Below, piece after piece: positions 9,660-20,866 of a stretch of 64,000 nt of DNA (position 1 is the first letter of the stretch; every line of letters starts with the position of its first letter). Below the pieces are notes generated by a model. The model worked only from the letters and a program-made list of their open reading frames with translations, did not search any database and was not told the origin of the DNA. Location: assembly GCA_014529385.2 (NCBI GenBank), contig CM043947.1:124714391-124778390 (forward strand), written 5' to 3'. The DNA comes from Adiantum capillus-veneris (lineage: Eukaryota > Streptophyta > Polypodiopsida > Polypodiales > Pteridaceae). The position numbers were made by a program, and so were the translations under genes.

Positions 9660-9947
9660 GATGACCCCACCTTGGCATTGTGCCTTTATTGAGTTCACTT
9701 CCTAGAATCCATCAACTTGCTAAGTGCGACGGGGAGACCTACATGATCTTGAATTGAGCCTAGACATCCTTTTACTATACGAGTTCCAATGCCGACCAAC
9801 TTCCCGTGTGCGGGTGAAACTACCGTTCACATTGGCAATACAATGTCCGACCATTTGCAACTTCAAAAAGAGGGTCTGAAAAGTAAAACAAAAATCATTG
9901 GAAAGAAACCAACAACTAAGGTTAGCGATTCCTACGTTCTCGTGACA
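9660..9947 (-). mobile_element. Gypsy-2 3' LTR (LTR6), right part
   Basis: Matches 6933-7246 of the solo LTR6, ending CTCGTGACA, and completes the LTR whose other part is at 1040-2174. The break is the Gypsy-1 insertion. A purine tract lies immediately to the right, as expected for a minus-strand 3' LTR. Confidence 0.8.
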
Positions 9948-9963
9948 TACCCCCCTTTTGAAA
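9948..9963 (-). other. Gypsy-2 polypurine tract
   Basis: The minus strand reads CAAAAGGGGGGTA directly before the LTR start TGTCACGAG. Position and composition fit the plus-strand primer. Confidence 0.75.
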
Positions 9964-10191
9964 TCGCAAACGTCCTCTATTGCAGACCATAAATACATGC
10001 AACTGATGATCTTGTATTGTTAGCACTTTTTTATCATCGCATGTATCCGCAACAAAGGTCGTAACACATAGAGACAAATGACTTAATGAGACCTTCATAC
10101 TTTTGTCATTTTCATCTAGCACACTGAATTCATATGTACATTTGATGTGCGAGCTCTATCATTACCCCTCCTTTGCACACGTTAGGTTGGG

Positions 10192-10891
10192 ACATAAGTA
10201 GGTTCTAACCCAAAGGATTCAAGGTAAAGCTGCAATACATTTGGTGACTCTGACAGTTCATGCTCTTCCATCCACTTTGCATCCATAGGTGGATAGCTCT
10301 TGAACTTCACCAAGTAGTGGCAACATGTCCTTTAGCTATTTTGTCCTTAAGTGCCAAAACTTGCTCAGGTACCAGGCTTTCATCAAGTTCCTCAACTTCT
10401 CGCTGATCCTCATCTAGCATATCTTCTGGCACATCACCCACGAAGGGTCTTAGAAGACTTACGTGAAATGCATTATGAATCTTCCACGCATCAGGCAATT
10501 TTAGCCTGTAAGCCACATCGCAGATCTTGACGAGCACTTGAAAAGGCCCATAGTAACGCATACTGAGCTTAGGAAACAGCCATTCCTTGCCCTTCATCTT
10601 CTTTAACCTTGCCTTTTCAAACCTTAACAGAACCCAATCACCAAGTGATAACAGCAATTCACGACGTTGACGATCAACAGCCTTTTTCTGTTTTGCCAGA
10701 GTCTTCTCCAAGGCAACTTTAATTTTCTTATACATTTCATCCATGTTCTCAACCTATCCATCTACCTCAAAGATCTTGTCCTTTGTATGTAAAATGGGAG
10801 GAACTTTTTTGCCACCTTCAACAATCTCAAAGGTGCCTTGCCAATCGACGAATGCACCGTATTATTGTATGCATACTCAAGCATAGGCAAA
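10192..10891 (-). pseudogene. Gypsy-2 integrase C-terminus and chromodomain
   Basis: Minus-strand code holds FEIVEGGKKVPP, then the basic integrase C-terminus ([34 protein letters not shown]), then, after a frameshift near 10307, a chromodomain (HYLVKFKSYPP, WMEEHEL), ending with a stop at 10192. The chromodomain marks a chromovirus, a Ty3/gypsy group that inserts into modified chromatin. The integrase core is missing: the code stops at 10891, where a CT microsatellite and LTR5 begin. A longer integrase piece resumes at 11784. Confidence 0.85.
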
Positions 10892-10892
10892 T

Positions 10893-10894
<2 letters not shown>

Positions 10895-10962
<68 letters not shown>

Positions 10963-11019
10963 AGCTATTTTGAAATATTAGACGTATTGCCGAGAGAGAG
11001 AGAGAGAGAGAGAGAGAGA
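10895..11019. repeat. Microsatellites (TC)33 and (GA)14
   Basis: A 66-base uninterrupted TC run (10895-10960), a 31-base spacer, and a GA run (10992-11019). The two tracts are inverted relative to each other and could pair as a hairpin. They mark the left boundary of LTR5. Confidence 0.95.
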
Positions 11020-11783
11020 ATCCACGCAAAACACCAAGTGGCAAAGGTCCATCCCTAGACTACACTGGCCCCAAAGACTTGCGTCCCTTTCGGAATTTCT
11101 TTATTATTATGTCGCAAAGGTAAAAACTTTGGGGCTCTTCTCTACTTCTCCTAGTGGTAGAATGCCAAAGAGAGAGACTTCGTATTACATATTTAAAGGC
11201 CCTTGGCCTCAAACTTAAACGTTAATCATGAAAAGCACAAGTCTAAAAGCATCTGGTCAAAAATCAAGCGCCAATGGTGCTCATTCGTACGATGTTGCCA
11301 CGTCATCAGCCCAGTACGATTTGTGGACGTCCGTACAGTTACGTCATCATGCTCTATGCAAGTTTGTGTGTGTGTGTGTGTGTGTGTGTGAGTGAGTTTT
11401 AATAACGTAGGCCCCTCTGCAAAACTTTATAAGTTGCTGGGGGTTAAGATTTTTAATCCTAACCCATTTTATAATTGGGCCACATAAGTTGGGATTTCTT
11501 CTATATTTTCTTCTTCTTGGGTTTAGGCCCCTCGGCTAGAACTTGCAAAATTCAGCGGTAAGACGAAGACCCGAAGGTCACTCAGATATTCCTAGTGCCA
11601 TACACAGATGCAAAATACCACATAGAGAAACTGTCACAGCACAGAAGAATCTTTTGGCTTTGACATAGAGATCGTCATGGACCACCTTTCTAGGGAGAAG
11701 GAATCTATGATTGGCCAGACAGACGCATTGATCAAATGCGTTTATGACCTCGACGCAGAAACCCTAACCCTAAAACCCGTCAT
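11020..11783 (-). repeat. LTR5 copy 1
   Basis: Homologous to 20043-20866 over its length, including GAATCCACG near the left end, the shared CCCCTTTCGG block (11067-11101), a CACATAGAGA segment, and a right end with AAACCCTAACCCTAAAAC and ...GTCA. A GT microsatellite (11364-11390) is specific to this copy. It interrupts, or replaces part of, a gypsy integrase. The exact left boundary is uncertain. Confidence 0.65.
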
Positions 11784-12146
11784 GTGAGCCTGTTTGCCGA
11801 AACGATCAATGATGGTCCAAATTCCAATACAACCACATGATGTAGTGGGCAAGTCGATGAAATCCATTGCAATGCTTTCCCGAGGTCAAGTAGAAATGTG
11901 AGGATGTAACAAACCGAAGGCTTTCTGGCGGTTGTACTTCACTTTCTGGCAGGCGAGGCATTCAAAAACGTACTTCTAGACATCTTTGCGGAGAGTAAGC
12001 GAGTAGAACAAAGTATCAATGGCAAGGCTTGTGGGGTGAATACCACGCCCCCATGGTATAAAAGATATCCACCCTTCAATATGTAGCAATAGAGACGGAA
12101 GCGGCATACAGTTGTCATGAAAGTGCATCCGCTACTTTATTATTAC
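11784..12146 (-). pseudogene. Gypsy integrase fragment (zinc-binding and start of core)
   Basis: The minus strand encodes VADAL, a degenerate zinc-binding region with CLACQKVKYNRQKAFG, and the start of the catalytic core SIAMDFIDLP...IWTIIDRFGKQAH. Several stops interrupt it. It is either the missing part of Gypsy-2 integrase or part of the element that owned LTR5. LINE-1 is inserted at its N-terminal edge. Confidence 0.75.
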
Positions 12147-12188
12147 TTTTTTTTCCGAGAAAAAGATCCTTCTATTAGTTAATGAAAG

Positions 12189-12593
12189 CAGTGTAACAGG
12201 GAACGGGCGGAACGCAGTCCAAACGTTCCAAAACGGCGTTCCGGACGAGTCCCATTCCCGAAACGAAGTCGGGAACGGAACACCGTTCCGGACCCGGGGG
12301 GAAACACGGCGGATCGTAAGGCGGAATGGCGGAAGGCGGGGTAGAACGGGCAAAAGTAGGCATTTGGGGACAGATTTGGGGCTGTTTGGGGGACATATTT
12401 GGGGCAGTTTGAGGGCAGGTTTGGGGTTGTTTAGGAGTTGATTTGGGACTAAACTGAATGGAGGTAATTCAAGCCTTACTTTAGTCGATCGTTCCGGCCC
12501 CGTTCCCGTTTCGAGCCCCCTTCCTCCTCCCCGTTCCCGTCCCGTTCCAGACCCTCCCATTCCCGTTCCCCGTTCCCATTTCGAGTAACTATG
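12189..12593. mobile_element. hAT-like MITE in the LINE-1 3' UTR
   Basis: 405 bp flanked by the perfect 8-bp direct repeat AATGAAAG (12181-12188 and 12594-12601), the target-site size of hAT transposons. The ends form an imperfect inverted repeat: left CAGTGTAACAGGGAAC, right (reversed) CATAGTTACTCGAAATGGG. The interior is GGAACG-rich with no transposase, so it would have moved using a transposase supplied elsewhere. Open frames across it are not credible genes. Confidence 0.75.
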
Positions 12594-12879
12594 AATGAAA
12601 GAGCCCATAGGGCTACAACCACCTCTACTAGAGAGGGCTACAAAAATCAGAAGGGGAGACTCTCCAAATGAAAAAGCAGCATATGTACAATGAGGGCTAA
12701 ATCAAGAGATGGGAGGAGGGAAAAGCCACACAGGTGGACGGTAGTGTTATCTGAGCACACCCCGGACCATGGTGAAGAAAGGCCCAAGGCGCCAGAGTCG
12801 AAGGAACGCCTCTCTATGCTCCCACATGCGGTCGGAGCTGCCTTGAAGTCTCTTGAATTGTCCCCTGAGAGTATGGATC

Positions 12880-15800
12880 AGCTCCAGCCAAAAATCTCGA
12901 ACAATCTCCACTGGTGGCACAAGGCAAGCCTCAAAGATGTGGAAGCAGCGGGCCCGCCAGATGAACCAAGAGTGTCAAGCCACAGACGAGCTCCCAACAC
13001 ACACCTCTCTCACTGCACCACTCCTGTGGAGTAAGCTCTGTAGTAGTAGGCTGGAGTGTAGGTCGACCCCCTTGTATCACTATCATCCTGCTGATGGAGG
13101 ATAGCTCAAACTGTAATGCAGGGCCCGTGAGAGTGGACCAAGCAACTGCCCCCCAAGTGTATTGTCGTGCTGTGGAAAGAGCTGGCATCAGCCGAAGGAC
13201 CCGAAGCCAAACCTATTGTGCCATAGGGCACTCCCACAGACAGTGACACCGACTCTCCAAAGGATGGTCACAAGCTACACATGCTGCCAAAAGGCCACTA
13301 TGTACTAGCCAGCTCTCCACTGCTGTAGCTCTATGTACAACCAGCCATTGGAACAACGTGACTCGTCGCGGCTATCTGGTGCCCCACAACCTCGCCCAAA
13401 AAGCTGACAAGAACTCAGCTGTGAGACCCTCCTCCTGCCAATGAGGTGCTGCAGTAGGACAAGCCTCTCTCCGTCCTGCCAGTATGTGACGTCCCAGTCG
13501 AACAGTGTACTGAAAGAAAGGCACCCCTGGATGGTTGGCTGAGGAGAAAGGGTCCCTCCAAAACCACTCTTGAGGATCCCACTGCACTCGTGCAAGTGGA
13601 CAGCTCTCCCAAGCCCAAAGCCTCCAATGGCAAGTCCTCGCGCAGATGCCGACTACTCGGATCCTCTCAAAACAACACTCTGCAATCTGTGGAGCCTCTA
13701 CTGAGACTCTGTGTAGTCGACCCTCGCCCTGTATCTCGTAGAACATGGAGGGTACAGTCTCCGAGCAAGCTCGAATTGCGATGAGGACCTCCAGTCGCGT
13801 GAAGTCCCCCATCCATTTGGGAGCTGCTGCCTCTAGAGGTGCGAGCCACTCAGCGGGTACTGCCTCTGTGATGTCCAAACACATGCTCTGCACCCCCCTC
13901 ATGCCCTGCAACTGGATGCTCTGAAACAGTAAACTCCTCTTTCAAACCTGAGAACTGAAGCCAATCACCTAAAGTGCGTGTTGGACCCTCTGCCATGGAA
14001 CCCCAAGAAACATGAGGCCTACTACCAACCAAGTGGCCTCTCTGAGTGTTGACCATGGGGTTCCAAACAAGGGGCTATCTCAAGCGCTTCTCCGTGCACG
14101 TGGGCTGGTGCTGCTCCAGACCTCTCCGCAGTTGCTCCCTAGAGTGAAGTAGGCTCACAACAAAACGATCCTCCAGTCTCCTGCTCAGACCAACTATGCC
14201 CATCTCTGTAAAGATCCATCTGATGGAAGGTCTCCAAGGGCCTCCTACATGAGGCACCCGAGCTCGAAGCCGCTGAAGCAAAAAATCCTTCCAAGGCTCC
14301 TCCCCTGGAAGCAGTCCTCTGACAACAAACTTCCCAAGAAGGGCTCTAGTCTACTGTGTTGGGTCAATGATCCCCAACCCTCCTGAGAACAAGGTAGAGT
14401 GATGACCTGCCATGCTACTTTTGCCCAGGCTATCTAAGTGTCGCGCCCTGACCAAAGAAAATTCCTGATCAGCCTCTCTACCTGGCTAATGCAGGAGCTC
14501 GAAAAGATCCAACAAGATGTAATGTACCACATAGTAGCCAACAACACCTAATTGGCCACTACAACTCTGCCTACCAAAGAGAGTCGTGCCGAACTCCAAT
14601 GTAGCAACTTCCTCCTGATGGACAGGAGGAGGGGAGCAATCTGCTGCTCAGGGCACAAGTCCAGGCCAACCTGACAGCCAAAGTAGCGAATTGCAGTCCC
14701 TGGGGGAATCCATCTAAAACCCTCACCTGACAGCCAATCAAGCGTAGGAGCACTACCAACCCAAAAATCCATTGTCTTCCTCCCATTGATCAGTGTGCTT
14801 GATGCACAACAAAACGTCTCTAGAGCCTGCTCTCACCTGTGCAGGTTGGTCTCTGGCCCTCCAAGTACAAAGCTGAGTCACCTACAAACTCAGCATCCAG
14901 TAGCCCATCGTCCCGAATAGGGATCGCTAAGCCACGTAAACCAACCTGCTGTGAAACCAAGAATTTGCTTATCGCCTCAGCATAAAACAGAAAGAGGAAG
15001 GGGGCTAGAGGGCAACCCTATCACAACAAAACGTCTCTAGAGCCTGCTCACCCCTGTGCAGGTTGGCCTTCTGGCCCTCCAAGTACAAAGTTGAGTCATC
15101 TCTAAACTCAGCATCCAGTAGCTCATCGTCCCGAATAGGGAGTGCTAAGCCACGTAAACCAACCTGTTTGACCGAGTGTGAGCATGAAACGGTCTCCTCT
15201 ACCACTTGCCAAAAGCACCCGAGTGTGCACGTCTGTAGAGAGCTGACACACCTCTGATCCAAGCATCTGAGAAGCCCATCCTACATAGAGTACCCTCCAA
15301 GAACTCCCAGTCCACTCTGTCGTAGGCCTTCTCAAAATCGAGAAGAAGTATCACCACATCCTCACCTCGAAGGCGAGCGAGGGCCGACGCCTCCCAAAAA
15401 GTGAAGATGTTGTCAAGGATACTGCACTCCTTGACAAAACTTGTCTGGGTCCCATGTATAATGCTCTCTAGAAGTGGTTGAATCCTCAAGCTCGGAACCT
15501 TGGCTAGAATTTTGTAGGCTGAGTTGAGGAGGGTGATGGGTCGCCACTGCCGCCCTCCTTGGGAATGAGGTAGATCAAGCCCTCACTCATGCTCTCAGGC
15601 ATCTCTCCTGTGTGCAAGATGTACTCAAAAGCGTTGCAAAGGTCTGTGCCCAGCAAGTCCCAGTACTCCAAGAAAAAATTGGGAGTCAAGCCATCCTCCT
15701 CGAGACAGCTACCACAGGGAAGTTCTCTGAGGGCCACATGGAGCTCCTTTAGTTGGAGAGGCAGCTCAAGTCTCTGACGAATTTCCTCAGTCACAAGACA

Positions 15801-17140
15801 AGGCATCTGTGCCCAAACCTGCTCTCTGCATGCATCCTGACGCTCTGACTAAGACTCTGCTGACAGCAAGTCACGGTAGAAGTCAGTAGCAACTACACGC
15901 ATATCCTCTGGCTCTAAAGCAACTGACCCGTCAGGTCTCCTCAACTGGCTGACACTGGTGTGCGCATGACGGGGTCTCACTACCTCAAAGAACGACCCAG
16001 TCACTCTGTCACCCACCTAGGTCCACTGAGATGCCTGTCGATGAAAAGCAGACTCGTGACGCCTCTCCTCTATGCTGGCAAGCTCCTGGCGAGCCTGCTG
16101 CAACTGCTCCTCTAACCAAGGATTGTCTGTGTGCTGCTCCTGCATCCTCTGCAAGGAAGCAACACCCCGACCGAGACGCTGCTCCTCCTCCCTCGCTGCA
16201 GCCACGAGGGCCGTAGACTCCTAGAGAAAGAAATGACTAAGTTGAGCAAGCCTAGAGGCCACTCTGTCAGCAGGAGAGTCCTGCGTGTCCAAGCCCTCTG
16301 TCCAAAGAGGCACCACTCGCTCTCTTAGCTCTGAGTCCAACAAGATCCTCTCAGGGATGCGTAGCATCGTGCTCCCCCTCCTTTGTCTATCTGTCACCGT
16401 GAGGATCATTGGTGCATGGTCCAAAAGAGATGTCCCAACCAAGATGCAAACTGACCCTCCCAAGTCACATATGTGGTCACTGGCGTAGAAGTGATCTATC
16501 CGAGATAGATTCACTCCTCCCACTCTGCGGTCCGAGTGAAAAGGCCAAGCTGTCTGGGGGCCTCACAAAGCCAAAGTGTTGCCAAACATCTGAAACCCTC
16601 AAAGTCATACATAGCCTCTCCCAATCTGCCAACTCAGCTCCGTGCACAACAACATAGCTACCACCAATCCTGTCTGAGGAGTCCTCCAACATTTTGAAGT
16701 CACCCCCAATGCACCATTGCTATGTATGCGGCAGAGACTCTACAATGTGAGACCAAAACTGTGCACGTGCACTTGCCACATTGGGCGCATAAATGTACAC
16801 GAAACCCAAGAAGCAACCCTGAACCTGCATAGTAATCCACTGAGACTTGCCAGGCACAATGCCCACAATGGCATGCTGCCAAGAGTTCATAATAGTCATA
16901 CATACCCCTCCCTGTATACCACCAGGTCCAAATGCAGCTGACCAAAATGTCTCAAATCGCCCACGCAAAAGTTGGCCACATCGTCTAATGCGGCTCTCAC
17001 AAAGATGATGCTCCTGCAGCATAAGAATATCAATCTCTCCGTCCACAAGAAATCGTTGAAGCTCCTGACGCAATCGACCCCGCAGGCGCTAAAACTGGGG
17101 CCCACCTAATCCCTGCCACATTCCATGAGATAATCCTCAT
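12880..17140 (-). pseudogene. LINE-1 ORF2: endonuclease-reverse transcriptase, broken
   Basis: The start MRIISWNVAGIRW at 17140 is the typical plant LINE ORF2 beginning. The AP-type endonuclease follows (MLQEHHL, GGVCMTIMN, YIYAPN, and SRIDHFYAS, DHAPMILT to about 16220), then reverse transcriptase (IYLIPKEGG near 15550; LLLDFEKAYDRVDWEFL near 15330; the catalytic box decayed to RDDSTLYL near 15090), a thumb region (14772-14548), and a C-terminal zinc region (CVACDHPLESRCHCLWECP near 13270). Stops, frameshifts and an internal duplication (14805-15175) disable it. ORF2 would nick the target and copy LINE RNA into it. Confidence 0.85.
14805..15175. repeat. Tandem duplication inside LINE-1 RT
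   Basis: The segment beginning CACAACAAAACGTCTC at 14805 recurs at 15022, 217 bases on, with high similarity through AAACCAACCTG. It duplicates the part encoding the RT catalytic box. 217 is not a multiple of three, so the duplication shifts the frame. Confidence 0.8.
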
Positions 17141-17208
17141 GGGGAACGAGAGAGAACTAATGTTGCCGTAGCAGCTAACCGTGCTATCTTCGAGGCTGGC
17201 TTGGATGG

Positions 17209-17776
17209 TGTCACAAATGGGTGACGTGGCATGGTCCTCGACACACTCATAGAGTGGCAGCAGACCCGGACACCCTTAAACTGACCGGCAGCACACGTGG
17301 CAGGCTGTACGGCAATTTTCGGAAATTGCGGCACCAAACGCACTGACATGCTGACGTGGCAGCGTACGGATTTTCGCAAATTACGGAGGCTGCGTTTACT
17401 GCTGGATTTACGCTGGTTGAGTTTTTGGAAGCTTTTGGACTTATTGCTTTATTTTTATAAGCTTTTGAGTTGAGAAGCTTTAAGGGCTCTGCTTTTGGGC
17501 ATCCCTTGTAACCAATAAATAAGTGGTTAGGCCCTCACTTCTCAGAGCATCTGGACACAGAGTCTGAGAGTGAGCACCTACCCACTCTCTTGTACTTTGA
17601 ACACAGATTAATACAAAAAGAAATAACGAAAGGGGAGCCAGTCTTTGGGACCAATATCTCTAGGCACGGAACTACGTCGGGCCGTGTCGACTCAAGTGTA
17701 AATTCTGAACTGTCTTGAAGTGAATCTCTGTTGTGTCGCGGTAGAATCTTGACTTGGAGTGTCCAAGTTTGTTACA
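17209..17776 (+). mobile_element. Solo LTR4 with GATGG target duplication
   Basis: 568 bp from TGTCACAAATGGG to AAGTTTGTTACA, flanked by GATGG at 17204-17208 and 17777-17781. It is homologous to the Gypsy-4 LTR at 56095-56668 in inverse orientation, including GCATCCCTTGTA, CTTCTCAGAGCATCT and the shared AACGAAAGGGG block. No internal sequence remains, so it is a solo LTR. It lies between LINE-1 ORF1 and ORF2. Confidence 0.9.
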
Positions 17777-19604
17777 GATGGAGAGTAATCCGCATCCGAG
17801 CGTCCCCGAGATGGGCGTGACTGCAAAGATTGTCTAGCCCAGGCCCAAGAAGAGCGTACCGTATGCAGGGCAACCTCCTCTGTCCAAGAGTCCTCATGTA
17901 TGCATACATAGCATGATGGGCTCTGCGTGTCAGAAGTATACCACAATGTGTCTACATCCTGCCGAGTCTGGAGGTGTCACTGAAAACTTGGCCAACGGCC
18001 ACAAGGTCTGTACCAAGTCTATAGCCCCCAAGTCTCCCGTGTGGTGAGAGAACTCGAGGGCATGTGCCTGCAACCACTCCATCCCTGAGTCGAGGGTCCA
18101 CTCAGCCTGATCCCTGCCACATAAGAGAAAAGACAAGCTATCCATTGAGTCTAGGGCCTCTATCCCTCTAGCTGCAAGGAACAGTACATGAACTCTAAAC
18201 AAGCTGCCTCAAAGTCTGGTGAAGGGTCACCGAGAAACCACGTAAGTCGTAGGCAAAGAACTCCCACCTGCGAGGAATGTCGAAGCACGTCGGTCCACAA
18301 GGATCTGCTGCAAAGGGAGAAGTCTGCACCAAAAGGAAGGTATACAAGAAGGGTTGTCCCTCTCTCGCCAAGCGACTCGTGGCAAAAGCACTGCCAAGAG
18401 ATCTCCAAGCAGTTGAGGAAGGTCCTACCCCATGAGTCGGTTGCGGGGTAGGAACGGGAGGAGATGTGGAAGCAAGGGGACTCGTGGGAGGAGTGGGGGA
18501 ACGGGGAGCGGCAGAAGGAGAGGGGCGAGGTGGGGAGGGGGGAGGAGGCGAAGGCCGAGGCGGAGGCAGAGGTGGAGAGGGAAGGAGAGGAGTGGAGGAA
18601 AACTCGGGGGGAGGAGGGGGGAGGCTGTCGAAGGTGAGACTGAAGTGGAAGTGGAAGTGGAGGTGGAGCTGGGACCTCATCCTGCTGTAGAGGGTCGAAA
18701 CGGTTCCCTATGGGAATGCTGGCCTGGAGCCTGGCGACCACCCGGTGGGCAAGGCTGGTGTGGTGGCCCCTGTCGACGTCGACCACGAACCTGCTGTTAG
18801 CCCTCCATTGCCTGAACTCTAGGCTCGGAGGGTGAGTTTGCCTGAGTACCTTGTGACTCTGTCTGCTGGCCAATCTTAGGAGGATGGGGCTGAGTCGGAG
18901 GTGAAGGTCGAGGCCTCCTCCATGGACAGGCCTTCGCAAGAGGCCCATCTAACGACAAATGAAACAATGATTCGGGAGGCCCAAATACTTCACGCTCTGG
19001 CGAAACCAACCACTACTCACCCTAGGTAGTAGAATGATCTTCGGGAGGGTGTGGGTGTCTCGAACCAGAACACATACTATGGGAATGGTAGCTGTCGCGC
19101 GAGGTGTCTCCAGAACAGTCCCAATATCTGAGCCTATCCTGGATAGTAACGGAAGGTACTCCCTCCTCTGGGCCGGGAAAGCAGACTAAGACTGAGATGG
19201 GAAGGTCTGCCTCCTCACCAGCACGTCGGTAGCTGGGTCGAAACCATGGCGTTCAGAAAATGAGCTCGAACCGCTCGGATGGCCAGTGGGCTCATCACAA
19301 TGACCTTGGACGCCATCTCGGGAGTCTCAAACTCTATCTGGTAATAGCCATGCCCGAGAAGCTGAACGTCGAATATCTTGCCCACCTCTGCTAAATGGCG
19401 GGCCTGTAGAAGATCACGCACCTCTTCTCTGCTAGGGCGGGTGCCGATGATCTTGTAGATGACGGAGGTCGCCTGGAGGCGCTCCACCTCTACTGCGAGG
19501 CTCACTTGCTCTGTCGACAAAAGAGCAAGTCGAATGGTGGGCTCTGCAGGGTCGGGCGAGGGGGCCTCTTGAGAGTCCCTCTGGGGTGGAGCATGAGACT
19601 CCAT
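17777..19604 (-). pseudogene. LINE-1 ORF1: DUF4283-like RNA-binding protein
   Basis: The first frame (19604-19215) starts MESHAPPQ and contains a DUF4283-like region (IIGTRPSREEVRDLL, LGHGYYQIEF, ASKVIVMSPLAIRAV). Further downstream lies a zinc-knuckle-like CFICR.MGLLRR (near 18950-18970), then a long proline/serine-rich low-complexity stretch (about 18680-18420), then acidic and serine-rich code to the solo LTR4. Frameshifts break it into pieces. DUF4283 with a zf-CCHC knuckle is the usual ORF1 of plant LINEs, which coats the element RNA. Confidence 0.7.
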
Positions 19605-20014
19605 CTATGTCTGCTGCTGTGATGGAACGCGAGACGGAAGGAGACAGCCCTCTGAGGAAATCACAACAAGCAATGTCAGGAGGTCAATCCCTTCGGAGCA
19701 AGTCGAGAGGCCCTTCAGGGGGATGGGAGCTAGCGAACCGAACAAGGAGGGATGGAATCGAGCAGGAGGGGTAGCGCGAGAGGGGAGGAGGAAACGAGCG
19801 GGAGGGACAGCGCGAGGGGGGAGGAGGCGAGGGAGCAGCGCGACAGGGGGGAGGGCTGGAACCGGAGAGCATGAGCACGGGAGCACGAGGGGAAGGGCTG
19901 GGGTGAGGGGGCAACACGCAGGTTGGCTATACCGCACACAGGCAGGGCAACAGGCAGGCGGGACAGCGGCGGGCAGAACACAGAGATAACTGCAATAATC
20001 AATCTACATACTTG
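19605..20014 (-). other. LINE-1 5' untranslated region and flank
   Basis: A purine-rich plus strand (GGGAGGAGGAAACGAGCGG type repeats, 19740-19910) upstream of ORF1. The long proline/arginine frames on the minus strand are low-complexity translations. The LINE 5' end lies somewhere here; LTR5 begins about 20043. Confidence 0.45.
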
Positions 20015-20866
20015 ACAAAACTTTTAGAATTTCAAAACAACTGTAAAAGAGAGAATCCACGTGAGAGACGTGAAGTGGCAGAGTTCCACTCCCAAGCGAC
20101 AATGGCCCAAAAGACTGGCACCCCTTTCGTATTTCTTTTTTAATACGCTTCACAAAGTACAAGTTCCAAGGGTTCAACTCTCTCCGAGAGTTTGCGTCCA
20201 AATGTTCTACAAAAGAGTGGCCCTCTAGGCACTTATAAACGTACAAGGGATGCCCAAAAGCAAAGCCCAAGAAGCTTCAATCCTAAAAGCACTTGAATCC
20301 AAAAGCATCTGCTCCTAAAAGTTGGCACCAAAAACTATCCCAAGGCTCCCAGTGCAATTCACGTGAATCCGTGCAGTTGTGCCACATGGCAATCAGTGCG
20401 ATTTACAGAAATCGGTCCTAGTGTTCAAGCTTTTGATTTTTGGGTTTTAGGCTACTTGGTTCGAGCTCCAAAAGTTGGTAGGGGCTAGGCATAATAATTC
20501 CTAGCCCCTTATTTACTTTGAGCCACTCGACGGGACTGTAAGTTGGGGTTTCTTTTGTTTCTTCTGCTCTTCTAGTCTTTAGGCCTCTCGGCCGGTTCTT
20601 GCAAAACTCAATCAAGTTAAGTCCAAGACCCAAAGGTCACACAGATGTTCATAGCCATGTAGATGACTTCAGGTGCAAATTCCACATAGAGAGAATTAAT
20701 CATGGCACAGAGGATTTTGGCTTTGATCAAGAGATTGGCATAGAGCACCTTTCTAGGGAAAGTGAATCTGTGACGGGCCAACCGCCAAACGAACGCATTG
20801 ATCCGATGCATCTATGACCTCGTCGCAAAAACCCTAACCCTAAAACCGATCACAGCTAGCACTTGT
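20015..20866 (-). repeat. LTR5 copy 2
   Basis: Matches LTR5 copy 1 in the same orientation. Recognisable points are GAATCCACGTGAG (from 20052), the shared CCCCTTTCGTATTTC block (20104-20138), a CACATAGAGAGA segment near 20680, and the terminal AAACCCTAACCCTAAAACCGATCA. TGTAAAAGAG at about 20043 is the best LTR start. No primer-binding site is visible beside it. Confidence 0.65.

Larger units (their letters stand above)
12147..19990 (-). mobile_element. LINE-1: long non-LTR retrotransposon
   Basis: On the minus strand: 5' UTR about 19990-19605, ORF1 19604-17777, ORF2 17140-12880, 3' UTR, and a poly(A) tail (plus-strand T8 at 12147-12154) just after AGAAGGATCTTTTTCTCGG. A hAT-like MITE is inserted in the 3' UTR and a solo LTR4 near the ORF1/ORF2 boundary. 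It lies inside gypsy integrase code. Both ORFs are disrupted, so it is a dead but near full-length copy. The 5' end is approximate and no target duplication was identified. Confidence 0.8.

Noticed and set aside
11759-11775. True interstitial telomere
   Set aside because: Only two CCCTAAA-like units, present at the same place in both LTR5 copies, so it belongs to the LTR.
18432-18800. Plus-strand Arg/Gly-rich frames (about 120 residues)
   Set aside because: They are the antisense of the proline/serine-rich low-complexity part of LINE-1 ORF1.
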